Shown here: positions 1-11,190 of the stretch, piece after piece | Layout of the letters: each line of letters starts with the position of its first letter | How positions within the stretch are numbered: position 1 is the first letter of the stretch | Assembly (NCBI GenBank): GCA_021464245.1 | Contig: JADCRB010000043.1 | Coordinates: 5,078,794-5,142,793 of the forward strand | Direction: 5' to 3' | Source: Carallia brachiata | Taxonomy: Eukaryota; Streptophyta; Magnoliopsida; Malpighiales; Rhizophoraceae | Length of the DNA: 64,000 nt | Made by a program: the position numbers and the translations under genes | Notes under the pieces: model-generated | Told to the model about the DNA's origin: nothing | Databases searched by the model: none | The model's input: only the letters and a program-made list of their open reading frames with translations

Positions 1-98
1 GCTACTAAGAGGACCTCATTCTTGAATTCTTCTGCGCCTTGTGCAAAACTTCTTGACAGCCTCTTAACAGTTATTTCTTGTCCATTAGGAAGTGTACC
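1..98 (-). CDS. CRK gene A, exon 4 (partial, first kinase-lobe exon)
   Basis: This is the start of the fourth exon of CRK gene A, cut by the window edge. Read on the minus strand it opens after a CAG acceptor and encodes [17 protein letters not shown] and then [15 protein letters not shown]. This is the N-lobe with the VAIK-type lysine (here TVK) and the alpha-C glutamate region. The frame follows directly from exon 3, which ends in GEVYK, so VYK-GTLPNGQ is continuous. The matching exon in gene B' is 211 bp, so about 113 bp plus exons 5-7 lie left of the window. No stop or frameshift is visible. Intron 3 before it is about 6 kb, against about 0.9 kb in genes B and B'. Confidence 0.85.
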
Positions 99-602
99 CT
101 GATAATCGGCTTCCAAAAATTGTTAGTAAAGCTCTATTAAATTGGTGGATCCCAATTTTTTGATATGATGTGGCACATACAACTTTTCTAATGGAGCAGC
201 TATTTGTTATCTAACTATTAATTGCACACATTCAACAATGTAGTAGTTACCTCAAGCAAAAAATTGTTAGATGAAAGCAATATACAATGATGAATGTTGA
301 AGAAAAGAAACCAGCAGAGTTTTCAAGTTTTTAGCAAAGGTTTTGCAGCAAAGAAGCCAAAGGAGTGTTGAAGAATGCGGCTTCTTTGCATTGTCCACCA
401 GCATACGAACAAGAAAATTAGAATTACTAGCTGGTTGTCTTTAAACTGGAAGAACCGAGCAGAAATTGGAATCGCATTAGCAGAATTTCAGCGGTAAATT
501 TTGGCTCTAGGCTAATAGTGTTAGGTGCATCTTTTCTAACAGCTAACAATATGGGAGACCATACTTGTAGTTTGAAATGTACAGAAATTAGGCAAGCAAA
601 GT
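99..602 (-). other. Gene A intron 3, part outside the duplication
   Basis: This intron DNA next to exon 4 is not present in copy 2. It is related to the matching intron of gene B (about 23610-24070), as both contain the AGCAGAGTTTTCAAG and GGCAAGCAA stretches. The short open frames here are chance. Base 603 is where homology to copy 2 begins. Confidence 0.6.
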
Positions 603-1060
603 ACGAGATTTTCAGTTGCGATCCACTAGAAATATCAGTAGCTGTTGAATTATTAGGGGGTTGGCATTCCCAACCCCACAATTTCATACTCTCTTTTCTT
701 CTGTCATTTTTCTCATCAGTTCTTTTCCAGACACAATTTTCAGTTTCAGGCTTCTAACGCCACCACAATATATTTGATGCAAGTATTATATTGATAGATT
801 AAACAAGAAAGCCGTCTAACCGCACGATTTCTCACGTTGTGGATTTGACAAAGATCATATATACAGAGTCTTTACCAATTCACAATGAATTAACCTTAAT
901 GTTACCTTAAGACTCATTTTTCAAGTATTATATCGTTAGATTCATCCAATTAATTGTTGGATACTTGCGTTTCAGGAGCTATGCCCTGAAGTGGCAATGG
1001 CACCAATCATTTTTTCAGAAAACATCATGTTTAATCCTAAACGTTTATAGATTTTTACAA
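595..1060. repeat. Left copy of a duplicated intron-3 segment
   Basis: About 465 bp of CRK intron 3 is repeated in direct orientation at about 5177-5640, with an estimated 90-95% match by eye. The segment begins near AAGTACGAGATTTTC. It ends with the first 45 bp or so of a MITE (CATGTTTAATCCTAAACG...), exactly where the foldback element starts. The right-hand copy continues through the complete MITE. This suggests the intron segment was duplicated and the foldback then interrupted the left MITE copy. Confidence 0.7.
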
Positions 1061-2073
1061 TTGACTTTGGTCAAATAAGATCAATAAAAAAAAATTTGTT
1101 CAAATCGAGTTAGAACGTTTACAAATCGTCTAAATTTAGGTATTCTGTTAGATCAAACGTCAATTACTAACTTATCACACGTTGTGGACGCTGATGTGAT
1201 ATTAACCAACAAATACAGTCAGCATTTAATCCTGACGTGGACAAAATGATGACATAGCAAGTTAAAAATGAGTCACTCACTTTTGATTCCCACCAAACAA
1301 TTGAAAATTTGAGAAAGAAATGTGAAAAAAAGTTCAAAAAATAAACCCAAAATTTGTGAAAATTTTTTCAACAATGTTCAAAATTCAAAAATAAATTTAA
1401 AGCTTATATAAATCATAAATTTCAAAATATTTTAAGGTAATCCACCAAAAGTTTAAAAAATATAAAAAAATTATAAAAATAATACAAAACTTCTAAAAAT
1501 AAAGAATTCTCAATTTATTAAAAAAATATAGAATTTTGTTTTTAAAAAATATAAATTGCAAAGAATTATATAATCTAAATAATTAAAATTTTATTAAAAA
1601 TCCAAATTAAAAATTTATTATCAAAAAATGTAAAATTTCAAAAATTCATGAATTAAAAGAAAGGATCTATATGGAAGTTGAAAATTCTATTAAAAAACTG
1701 TAATTTTAAAATAAAATCTGAAAATTCAATATAAAATTTTTGAAAAGCATAACATTTTAAGAGAAAATTCAAAATGTTTTAAAATTTTTTGAAAATTCAA
1801 AAAAATTTAAATAATTTCAAAAATATTAAAATTCTGAAAATTTATTTTTCTTAAAAAATATAAATTTCAAAAGAATTCCAAAAACTAAGAAAAACCAATA
1901 ATATTGTTAAAAATAAAAAAATATAAAAAATTGAAAATAAAAAAAAAGTCCTCTCCACCCCCAAATTCCTCGACGCTAGTATCATCGCCGCACTTCACAG
2001 TCTTCTCAATCATGAACAAAACAACAACCTTCATCAACACCACAACTACAACAGCAGAAAGCTACACCACCAT

Positions 2074-4863
2074 CTATTTAATTAGTATAAAAGGGAAATT
2101 TAGAGAAAACTTCCCCTTAATTTTAGGTCCTACTTGGCATTCTTGCAATTTTTCCCTTCAATCTATTTAAAAACAAAAAAAAATTCTCATCAAATTGTTC
2201 ATCTTTTTAATTAATTTGCTACCTGTCATTATTACCTGTCCATTTTTTCACAATTATTACCATTAAAAAAAATTTTTTTTAACCATTCTTTCATAATTAT
2301 TGCCATTGAAAATTAACATTAATTTTGCAAGTTAACATCCCGAATTTTAAATTATTGTAACCATTCTTCCACAATTATTATCATTGAAAATTATTAATTA
2401 ATATAAAGGGAAAACTTAGATAAAGCTTCCACTTGATTTTAGGTCCTACTTTGCATTCTTACAATTTTTCCCTTCAATCTATTTAAAAACATAACAAAGC
2501 CTCATAAAATTATTCATCTTTTTAATTAATTTACTACTTGTAATTATTACCTGTCTATTATTTCACAATTATTACCATTGAAATTTTTTTTTTGTAACCA
2601 TTCTTTCACAATTATTACCATTGAAAATTAACATTAATTTTACAAGTTAACATCCCAGATTTTAAATTTTTGTAACCATTCTTCCACAATTATTATCATT
2701 GAAAATTAATTAGTATAAGCTTCCCATTGAATTTAGGTCTTACTTGGCATTCTTGCAATTTTCCCCTTCAATCTATTTAAAAACAAAAAAAAAAAAACCT
2801 TATAAAATTTTTCATTTTTTAATTAATTTGGCACTTGTCCATTAATTTGCTATCTATCATTATTACTTGTCCATTCTTTCACAATTATTACCATTGAAAA
2901 AATATTTTTGTAACCATTCTTTCACAATTAATCATTAAAAATTAACATTAATTTTGCAAGTTAACATTCAGAATTTTAAATTTTTGTAACCATTCTTTCA
3001 CAATTATTATCATTGAAAATTAACATTAATTCTATTTTTCCCATTAATTTAACGTTACATAAGCCTAACAAATGGCTGAAATAATTGAAAATACACACTT
3101 TGAAAATTTTTTTGTGACCATTCTTTCACAATTATTACCATTGAAAATTAACATTAATTCCATTCTTACCGTTTACATTCTTACAATTTTACTCTTCAAT
3201 TCTTATTAAAAAAAAAAAACCTCATAAAATTGGTCAGCTTTCTTCAAAGATGATTGCAGTTATTACCGTTTACATTTGCAAAGATGATTGCATTTACATT
3301 TGCAAACCGAATTTGTTTCTAAATTGAATGTTTGACACTAACAAATTTTTGTAACCATTCTTTCACAATTATTACCATTGAAAATTAACATTAATTCCAT
3401 TATTACCGTTTACATTCTTAAAATTTCCCTCTTCAATTCTTATAAAAACAAAAAAAAAAGCCTCATAAAATTGTTCAGCTTTCTTCAAAGATGATTGCAG
3501 TTATTACCGTTTACATTTGTAAAGATGATTGTATTTACATTTGCAAACCGAATTTGTTTCTAAATTGAATGCTTGACAGTAACAAATTTTTGTAACCATT
3601 TTTCCACAATTATTACCATTGAAAATTTTTTTTGTAACCATTCTTTCACAATAATTACCATTGAAAATTAACATTAATTTTGCAAGTTAACATTTTGAAT
3701 TTTAAATTTTTGTAACCATTCTTCCACAATTATTATCATTGAAAATTAACATTAATTTCATTTTTCCCATTGATTTACCGTTACATAAGCCTAACAAATG
3801 GCTGAACTAATTGAAAATTACACTAATGCTTATAACTGAAATTAGTATTAATTATTAATAATAACCGAATTGGGAGACATACCTACTATATAAGTGAGTG
3901 GATTCTCATTTGGGCATCACAGGAGCGATTGGATTACATGACTAAACTGCACACAAGTTGTAATCTTCCAAAATTTCAGGTAAAATTCTATATGTAATTG
4001 TTTCCCATTCCAATTTTATGTGTAATTATTTCACTTTCCATTTGAATTGCAACAATGACAAAAATTTATTTCTGCGTGTTTACTCATTTCATATACAGAT
4101 TATGGAATTCCAATTACTCAAAAATCTCAAAGTCAACGAGGCCAACGTTAGCATCAAAGTACGCATCATACGCTTATGGAAAGCCGTGAACAAAAAATAT
4201 GAGAACAATTTAAAAAATAACATGTATATGAGATTGAACACATGAAAGAACTTGAAATCACCTGTGTAAAATGTTCAATAGAAATAGAGCTATATAAACT
4301 TCGCTTTTACTTTGCTTGAAAATAAGGCATCACTTTTGTACCAACAGTCTCTCAATAAAATAAAATAAAAAAACTGAATAAAGTATTGGTCCTTCTACAA
4401 ATTATTTAATATGTACTACAAATATTCCAACGAAATCAACACACAGATAAAAGTTTTTCATCGTAATGAAGAATATTAAATCCAACACCAACAAGCTCAG
4501 GAAGCAAACAATTCACAAAGGGAACAGTAAAAAAAATCAACATTAATACAGAATCTATGAGAATTGTACATCCAAGAGATGTTTCTAATTATTGAAAATT
4601 GAAAAAATATATTCTAAGAAAACTAATAACCAGAACGAATTCCTCCCGTTCTTCCCCTTATTCCCATTTATCACATATGCCTCCTCCCATTAATTCAAAT
4701 AACGTTCAAATTTAAATAGATTATCAAGTTGTTTGGTATAAAAGTTTATTTTAAAATACCAACATAATTAAAATTCAAAATAAACCAATATTGCAACTAA
4801 AATTAAATAAATAAAAATTATTATCATTTAAAAAATTTTAAAAAAAATATTCACAACTAACAT
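2074..4863. mobile_element. 2.8-kb repeat-rich block inside the foldback, possible Helitron-related fragment
   Basis: This block is present only in copy 1. It replaces 40637-41216 of the copy-2 element. The first half is built from imperfect repeats of a unit containing TAACCATTCTTTCACAATTATTACCATTGAA. A larger direct repeat of about 240 bp occurs at about 3110-3350 and 3350-3590, and a separate motif (GGTCCTACTTGGCATTCTTGC, split by mismatches) recurs near 2125, 2440 and 2740. The second half holds a TATA box and an RPA-like exon (separate entry). The left junction reads CCACCA/TCTATTT, which would fit a Helitron 5' TC end inserted at A/T. I found no convincing CTRR end with hairpin on the right, so the assignment is tentative. 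Confidence 0.45.
4102..4245 (+). pseudogene. RPA1/DUF223-like OB-fold exon, truncated
   Basis: A 47-residue open frame starts with MEFQLLKNLKVNEANVSIKV and continues RIIRLWKAVN. The pattern 'L+L....N..IKVR(I/V)IRLW' matches the N-terminal strand of plant RPA1-like DUF223 proteins, which often travel with Helitrons. A TATATAA box lies at 3887-3893. A plausible spliced leader (CAG/GTAAAATT donor near 3979, TATACAG acceptor near 4098) precedes the ATG. The frame stops after 47 codons, far short of a full OB fold, and I see no further recognisable exon before 4863, so this is a relic or a captured first exon. It is absent from copy 2. Confidence 0.4.
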
Positions 4864-5176
4864 GAAATTTTTAAACTTTTTTTCACATTTCGTTTTCAAA
4901 TTTTCATTTTTTTGGTAGGAATCAAAAATTAATGACTCACTTCTAACTCGTGACGTCATTATTTTGTCCACGTCAGCATTAAATACTGATTGTGTTTGTT
5001 GGTCAATGTCACGCCAGTGTACACAACGCGTGACACGTCAGCAATTAATATTTGATCTAACGGAAGACTTAAGTTTGAACGATTTGTAAACGTTTTAACT
5101 TTATTTGAATAAATTTTTTTTTTGACCTTATTTAACCAAAGTTGATAATTACTAACTTGATTGGGAACTTATCCAA

Positions 5177-5602
5177 GCAAAGTACGAGATTTTCAATTGC
5201 GATCCACTAGAAATATCCGTAGTTGTTGAATTGTTAGGGGTTGGCATTCCCAGCCCCACAATTTCACTCTTATTTCTTCTGTCATTTTTCTCATCAGTTC
5301 TTTTCCCGACACAATTTTCGGTTACAGGGTTCTAAAGCCACCGCAATATATTTGATACAAGAATTATATTGATAGATTAAAAAAGAAAGCCGTCTAACCG
5401 CACGATTTCTCACGTTGTGGATTTGACAAAGATCATATATACAGAGTCTTTACTAATTCACAATGAATTAACCTTAATGTCACCTTAAGACTCGTTTTTC
5501 AAGTATTATATTGTTAGATTCATCCAATTAATTGTTGAATACTTGCGTTTCAGGAGCCATGCCCTGAAGTGGCAATGTCACCAATCGTTTTCTCATAAAA
5601 TA
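5177..5602. repeat. Right copy of the duplicated intron-3 segment
   Basis: This is a direct repeat of 595-1020. It keeps AAGTACGAGATTTTC, CAGCCCCACAATTTC, CCGCACGATTTCTCACGTTGTGG and GCCCTGAAGTGGCAATG (some of these with single differences from the left copy). It leads without a break into the complete MITE at 5603-6026 and then exon 3, so this copy is in the ancestral context. Confidence 0.7.
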
Positions 5603-6026
5603 TCATGTTTAGTCCTAAATGTTTATAGATTTTTACAATTAAGGTTTAAACCTTTCTACGTTTTTAATTGAGTCATATACCTTTTAAACTATTTACAATC
5701 GAGTTCTTTTCATTAATGGCCGTTAGTCAAACCGTTTAAAATGTACTTTAACCAAATAAATATGAATAAAAAAAAAGCATAAATAGCCTTTCTTTCATAT
5801 TTTTTCTCAGTATTTTACAAGGATAATTAAAATACCCTATTTAGGATTTTTTTTAAAAATCACTTTCATTTGGTCAAACTGTGATTTAAATTATTTGACT
5901 GAAAGCCATTGATAGAAAACACTCTATTATAAAGGATTTGAAGGATATATGACTCAATTAAAAAAATTAAAAAATTTAATATTTAATTATAAAAATTCAT
6001 AAACATTTAAACCTAAAAAAAGATTA
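5603..6026. mobile_element. Foldback MITE of about 0.42 kb in CRK intron 3
   Basis: The two ends are inverted repeats of about 150 bp. The left end contains CCTAAATGTTTATAGATTTTTAC then AATTGAGTCATATACC. The reverse complement of the right end contains TTTAAATGTTTATGAATTTTTA then AATTGAGTCATATATCC. The internal part is AT-rich and noncoding. The matching intron of gene B lacks it, passing from GCAATGTCACC straight to CTTTTAAATGATT. The same insertion is at 41960-42385. Confidence 0.7.
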
Positions 6027-6069
6027 TCTCATCATTTTCCTTTTAAATGATTAATTGTCAAATGATTAC

Positions 6070-6428
6070 CTTATAAACCTCACCAAATCCACCTCTCCCT
6101 AACTTGTTGTCAGCGGAGAACTTCTTTGTGGCAGATTCAATAGTTCCCAAACCAAATTGCAAGGACTCCACAGTAGTCAGTTCACTTACATCTACAAAAT
6201 ACAATATTTAAAATAGTAAAAAAAAAACACGTGGCCATGAAATAAGCACTCATAGCAACTTGATATTCCATGAGCTCTACCAGATTTTAATATTACCTTC
6301 CTCTTTTAGGACACTACCGCACTTTGTTTTTGCACGTCTTCTTATGAGGCAGTAGCCTATGCAAAAGAGGACCACACAACCACCAACAGCAGCAGATATT
6401 TTGATTGCCGTAGGAAAACGTCCTTTTT
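6070..6428 (-). CDS. CRK gene A exons 2-3: membrane span and glycine-rich loop
   Basis: Exon 2 is 6297-6428 (132 bp) and exon 3 is 6070-6191 (122 bp), both with GT..AG borders. Exon 2 encodes [16 protein letters not shown] then [12 protein letters not shown], a single membrane span followed by a basic stop-transfer stretch (RRRAK). Exon 3 encodes the juxtamembrane consensus [17 protein letters not shown] and ends with [10 protein letters not shown], the ATP-binding P-loop. Reading frames join cleanly from exon 1 (phase 1) and into exon 4. Exon sizes match those of genes A', B and B'. This is a classical CRK arrangement, and the receptor should sit in the plasma membrane with the kinase inside. 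Confidence 0.88.
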
Positions 6429-6607
6429 CTGCATTCATAATTCAAAAAAATTTATGTTCAATAACATGGCACGTATAAGAGCCTCGAACGCTGATTTCAA
6501 AAAGCACATTCGTAATTGAAACAGAAGTTCGAACTTGTTATAATTCAACAGTTGTTTCAGCAACAACTCGAATATGTATAAAAAATTTTGATTGTGGAGG
6601 GGCTTAC

Positions 6608-7556
6608 TTGGTGGCGGATCTGAGGGTGGAAAAGACACATACTCAGGTGGCTGAGAACGGGGGCCCACCACAAGAGGAAATGGTGGTGCGGCGGGTGACA
6701 GAGAACCGGGAACCACCACAAGAGGAGGTGGTGGTGCGGAGGATGGTCGACTAATAAATGGATAAATTTCATAGCGAAAATTACAACTTGGGACGTAAAC
6801 TCTTCCGCCTTGACGCTCACTGCAGCAATTTAAAAAATGCGAGATAATCACCCGAAGGCACCGATCACAGTCCAAACTTGATAGGTCCGGCGTGCACTGG
6901 ATGGCCACGTCGAGGGTTTTAAACACCGTAAAATTCACGTGTCTGGTCGCAAACTTTTTAGCCGCGGACGGACCGCTGGCCGCCTCGGTGGCTGTCTGAT
7001 TCAAAGTGGTGCGTACCAAAGCTTCGAAACGGTCTGTTTCCTCTGTGATATTTGTGGGGTTCAAGAAGTATAAAATAGGAGAGTCTTCCATGACAGAAGA
7101 CAAGGACTTGTTTGAGTAGCGTAGGAGGCATTCATCGTACCATGTTATGGCCACTTTTGCCAAAGGACAAAGTCGGACTATATCTTGGACGGCCTGCGCG
7201 ATGCAGTTTTTGCAGACATTGTTGCTGATGTCGCCGCGGCACAGAAAAAAGCTATACACGGTGTCTGGTTGGTTTCCAAATTTGAAGATTTTGAAGCCAT
7301 CGTTGGTGTCGCATTCTGTGCTGGTGGAGTTGGAGTAAAGGGAAGAGAGAAGGCTATTGAGATTGGCCTCATAGAGGCTGTTCTTGGCGAAAGTGGTTGT
7401 GTTTGGACAATAGGAAGAACGAAAATCTGCTCCAGCGAAATTGCTTGAGCTAAGCAAGGAACAAAGGCATATGAATAATAATTTTTCGTATTTGTGTATA
7501 TTTTTCGATAATAAAATGGCAGATTTGATGAGAACGAGACAGTGATTGGAGTGCAT
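6608..7556 (-). CDS. CRK gene A exon 1: signal peptide and double-DUF26 ectodomain
   Basis: The frame is open from an upstream ATG at 7622 and from a second ATG at 7556. I prefer the second because MHSNHCLVLIKSAILL leads more directly to the hydrophobic signal core LLFICLCSLLSSS and a likely cleavage after FAGA. Two DUF26 motifs of the form C-x8-C-x2-C are visible: CRGDISNNVCKNC and CTPDLSSLDCDRC. Many N-glycosylation sequons (NTT, NST, NKS, NIT, NQT) and a proline-rich tail (about PPPPL...PPSDPPPS) precede the donor CCAA/GTAAGC at 6608/6607. The family functions in apoplastic sensing, defence and stress signalling. Compared with gene B the signal region has an extra stretch around KNIHKYEK. 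An additional cysteine (STEC) replaces tyrosine of A'. Confidence 0.9.
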
Positions 7557-7622
7557 TTTTGTTATTTCTGTTTGATAATGGATGAAGATCTGGTCTTGCA
7601 GTTGCAGCCTTTTCTTGTACAT

Positions 7623-8400
7623 ATGCTGCCTAGTCCTTACATTAATAATGGAGGTTAATTGGTTGGGAAAAAGTTTATGGTCACACGAAATTATTTTTGT
7701 GCAATCAGGAATATATTTTGTGCAACTAAATTTATAAAAAATAATTTAAAAAATATTATTATTTTTTTATTATACATTTTTCTATGTGGTTGTACAAAAA
7801 GCCAGAGAATTAATAATTTTTCTCTTAATTTTGGAAAGAATAATTTTAGTGGGTTAGAAAAAAAAATTACCATTCTTCTCTCTTACTTTTTTTTTGTCAA
7901 AAATATTTCTCTATCACGAGTACTTATCATTTTTCATCTAATTTTTTCTTTCTCTTCTCTTTTTCTCTTCTCTCAAATACAATGTCAAGTTTTGTTAAGT
8001 CATCAAAAACCAAGGCAAGCAATGCAAAGCAAAGCAACCATCGTTATCTGAGGAGCATGGTGGGAAATCTCAGTTGGGAGAAATTTTGTCGTGTGGAAAG
8101 GAAGAAAATGTTGGAAAACTTGTCCTGTGGAGAAATCGAGTTTCATTGCATGTATACCTCACGTCAATGCGTTGACAATGCTGACTCATATATCAAAAAT
8201 TTTATTAGTATATAATAAATACGTAACAATCTAAATAATTAAATTGTAGAAAATGTATTAAATTTTAAAAAATAAAAAATAAATAATTAATTAAATATCA
8301 CATTAAATTAAATATACGTCATTCATATATTTCTTCAAATGTGTTCATACAGTATTATTCCTAAGAAGACAAAAAAAATGTACAATGATCATGATAGTAC
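7623..8400. promoter_or_regulatory. Upstream region of CRK gene A (rearranged)
   Basis: Bases 7623-7655 match the upstream DNA of genes A' and B (GGAGGTTAATTGG). From about 7660 to 7790 the sequence is unique AT-rich DNA, and homology to copy 2 resumes near 7805 (AGAGAATTAATAATTTTTC). The part at about 7990-8130, GTCATCAAAAACC...ACCATCGTTATCTGAGG, also matches the proximal upstream region of gene B (about 26470-26580), so it is a repeated CRK promoter block. A 77-codon frame here (7982-8215) is best read as this noncoding block. Exact promoter elements cannot be fixed by eye. Confidence 0.5.
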
Positions 8401-9847
8401 ATCATAGTTTTCCACGTTCGAGACCCATCGCTGTGTACACTTTCGAGCCTGGACTGGGCGTGGACGAGCCAAGACCCAGGCTTTTAACCCCGCTTCTCTC
8501 TTGCACTCCTCCAAAGTGTAGAATTATTTTGTTGCCATGCTTGTCTCTTTAAGATAAAAAATTTCAATTACTTAGTTAAAATAATATTTTTACTCTGACT
8601 TAAGTACATTATTGCTCTACAGTCAATTAAATTGGTAGCACTGATTGTTATGGTCTAATAATTAAAAAAAAATTTATTTATATTATAAAATTATAAATTT
8701 AAATTTTGATCAAATTGTTTAGTAGGACACAGTGGAATTAAATGTCCGCTTAATTTTGGGTGGGCTAAATGTATTTTTGATTCTACATTATTATATGAAA
8801 AATTAGTGACTTTTATTGGATACAGTAGAATTTACACTTTCAAAGTTTTGGTGTAAAAGTTTAGCCACTGTACCGTGCGATTAGCACATACTTCTTAAAT
8901 AGAATTATAAGGTGGTACTTCTACTTTCCAAGTTTGAAGGCAAAAAAATTCAACTAAATCGGTTAGAAATGTTTATGACTAGAGAAAGAAAGTGATCCAA
9001 AAATAATTAAATTGATTTTCATTTATGATAATATTGATGGATCTTTACCCATGTCAATCCGTAAATTATGTGTGCCGTTTTTTTCGAATATATTTTTAGC
9101 TAATTTGTTAATAAACCACTTAAGTATCTTCACATAACATAAAGAAGAAAATTTAGATTATTGTGTAAAGAGTCCAACATTTTTTGTTGAAATAATAATT
9201 ATTTTTTTCATTATTCTTTAAATATTTGGATTATTATATAATCATACAACTTGTTTGTTTAAATATAGCAAATATCAATTAATCTATTTTAATTTTTTTA
9301 ATTAATTAAATTTAATGGAGCTTACAGTTTTTTATATAGTCAACTTCTAAGATAATTCTAAACTGAATAGAATAAAAGAAAATAAAGATAAAGAAAAATA
9401 TAAAAAAGTTCTAATTTCAATGAATGTTGTTAAATTGTCAAAAAATTAATTAAAATAAAAATAATTTTTCATCCTTAAAAAAGGTGAAAGAAAACTAATT
9501 GTCATATAACTTTTTTTTTTGAGCAAAAAATAATTATTATATAACTAACATGAAATGAATTTTTTTTTAATATATAAATATTTTTTAGTAGCAAAGTGAA
9601 TGAACTATAAACAAACTGAAATTTACTCAATTCTCATAAAATTTTTAGACAATATAATTTTTTAAAAAAAATTGTATATATTTTTTTATGACTATAATAA
9701 TCTAGTCATTGTAGTAATTGACAGAAAATTCTTAAATTTATTGATTTTATGAATTGTGATTACTAAAATTAACCTAACTTTAAAAATGGAAAAATAACCT
9801 AACTTTAAAAATGGAAAAATGAGAAAATAAAAAACGCATCTTCATTT

Positions 9848-9880
<33 letters not shown>

Positions 9881-11190
9881 CAACAATATGTAATTTTGAA
9901 ATTGAATTATTTTATGCTAATTTTAATTAATATTTTGTCAATATTTAAACAAACATATATTATATATAGTTACTATAACATAATATTTATAACACTCAAT
10001 ATAAGTAAAATAATACGATATAACTTAATTATAATATGTTTCTTACTAATTAAATGTATATTATTAACTATAAATACTATTGTGTGTACTATATTATTTG
10101 ATATTCTTAAATAATTAAAATTTAAATTATTCATATTTAGATTGATTGTTTTAAGCAATATAGTAAAATATGCCAATCTAATTTTTGAGTTCAATAAAAA
10201 GTTAAAATGATGCAATGGATTAATCCGAAATTCGCCTGAATCAAACTCGAAACCTGAAGTAACTCGACCCGAAATAACCTAAAATCTGAAATATTCGAGA
10301 TTCGAAATACCTGAAACGCGAATGACCCGAAGTCCGAATGACCTGACACCTAAATAAGTGAAAATCCGAATGACCCGAAACTCGAATCACCTGACTTAAA
10401 ACCAACCCAACCCGCCCATCTGCCTCTTTTACTTAATGCAATGAAGCATCAACTCTCATAAGCATAACAGAGGTTATGTAGCAAACACAAATTTACAAAT
10501 TGGAGAAAAAAGTATAAGGACTTGAAACTATAAAAGTTGATCTGATAATGCGTGAAGGATACTAAATGCATATTTTAACGTTTTGACTAACGGTTCCTTA
10601 CATGTAGGACTTAATTACAGCTGAAACTATGTTGTAGGAGGACAATGAAAACAAGAAAAGATATAGGATTAGATTGAAAAAATTCTAAAAGATTTAAGAC
10701 TAAAATATTATTAATCCCATTTAGTATGCGGTGCAACCAACCCAATCTTACTTAACAAAACTGTGTGATTGCAGAAAGACGGTGTAAAATTCACTTTTTT
10801 ATGATTGTGGACGCCACACCTACCTTTTTTTTTTTTTTTTGAGTTCCTAAAAAAGTCAATTAAATTGGTTAGAATTATAACTAGAGAAAGAAACTGTTTC
10901 ACAAATAATTAAATTGATTTTCATTTAAATCCGTAAATTGTGTGAGCTGTTTTTTTAGAATATTTTTTTAGCTGATTTCTTAACAAACAACTTGGAGTGT
11001 TTTCACATAATAAAGAAAGGAGTATTTTCAATTACAAAAAGTTGTATAAAAGAGTCTCAGTATAATGTAAAATATTGTATAAGTTGTTCACATCTGAGAG
11101 CATAAATTTAGTCGCGTGATTCGTGTAGTGGAAAGAAGATTTGTGTAAGAGTCCAGTTCATAGCCGGCCCCAACTACCATTTAGAAAAGT
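8400..11190. other. AT-rich intergenic spacer with internal repeats
   Basis: I see no gene. A local direct repeat relates about 8935-9150 to 10850-11030 (both contain AAATAATTAAATTGATTTTCATTTA and a TTTTTAGCTGATTT-like block). A (TA)n run lies at about 9855-9881. At 10225-10425 there is a periodic stretch of CCGAATGACCCGAA-like units ending in CCAACCCAACCCGCCCAT. The same DNA, with small indels, is at about 45480-48300 in copy 2. Confidence 0.6.

Larger units (their letters stand above)
1061..5145. mobile_element. Foldback-type DNA transposon (long inverted repeats), rearranged copy
   Basis: The ends are inverted repeats: TTGACTTTGGTCAAATAAG on the left, and the reverse complement of the right end reads TCAACTTTGGTTAAATAAG. 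Similarity continues for at least 260 bp inward, including GACGTGGACAAAAT and TTTGATTCC(C/T)ACCAAA. In copy 2 the same element is 1.88 kb and nearly symmetrical. Here the inner part of the right arm is missing and a 2.79-kb block (2074-4863) sits in its place. No transposase is seen. Long arms with an AT-rich centre suggest a non-autonomous foldback or MULE-like element. Candidate 9-bp flanks (TTTTTACAA and TAATTACTA) match at only 6 of 9 positions, so the superfamily is unproven. Confidence 0.7.

Noticed and set aside
7147..7448. Frames antisense or shifted to CRK exon 1 (also 43557-43899)
   Set aside because: Shadows of the DUF26 exon in other frames.
7982..8215. 77-codon plus-strand frame, nearly identical at 45050-45283
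   Set aside because: The same DNA aligns with noncoding CRK upstream sequence at 26470-26590, so it is a repeated promoter block. Conservation is explained by the recent duplication.
8400..8520. Possible tRNA-derived SINE (box B-like GTTCGAGACCC)
   Set aside because: No matching box A at the right distance and no poly(A) tail or target duplication.
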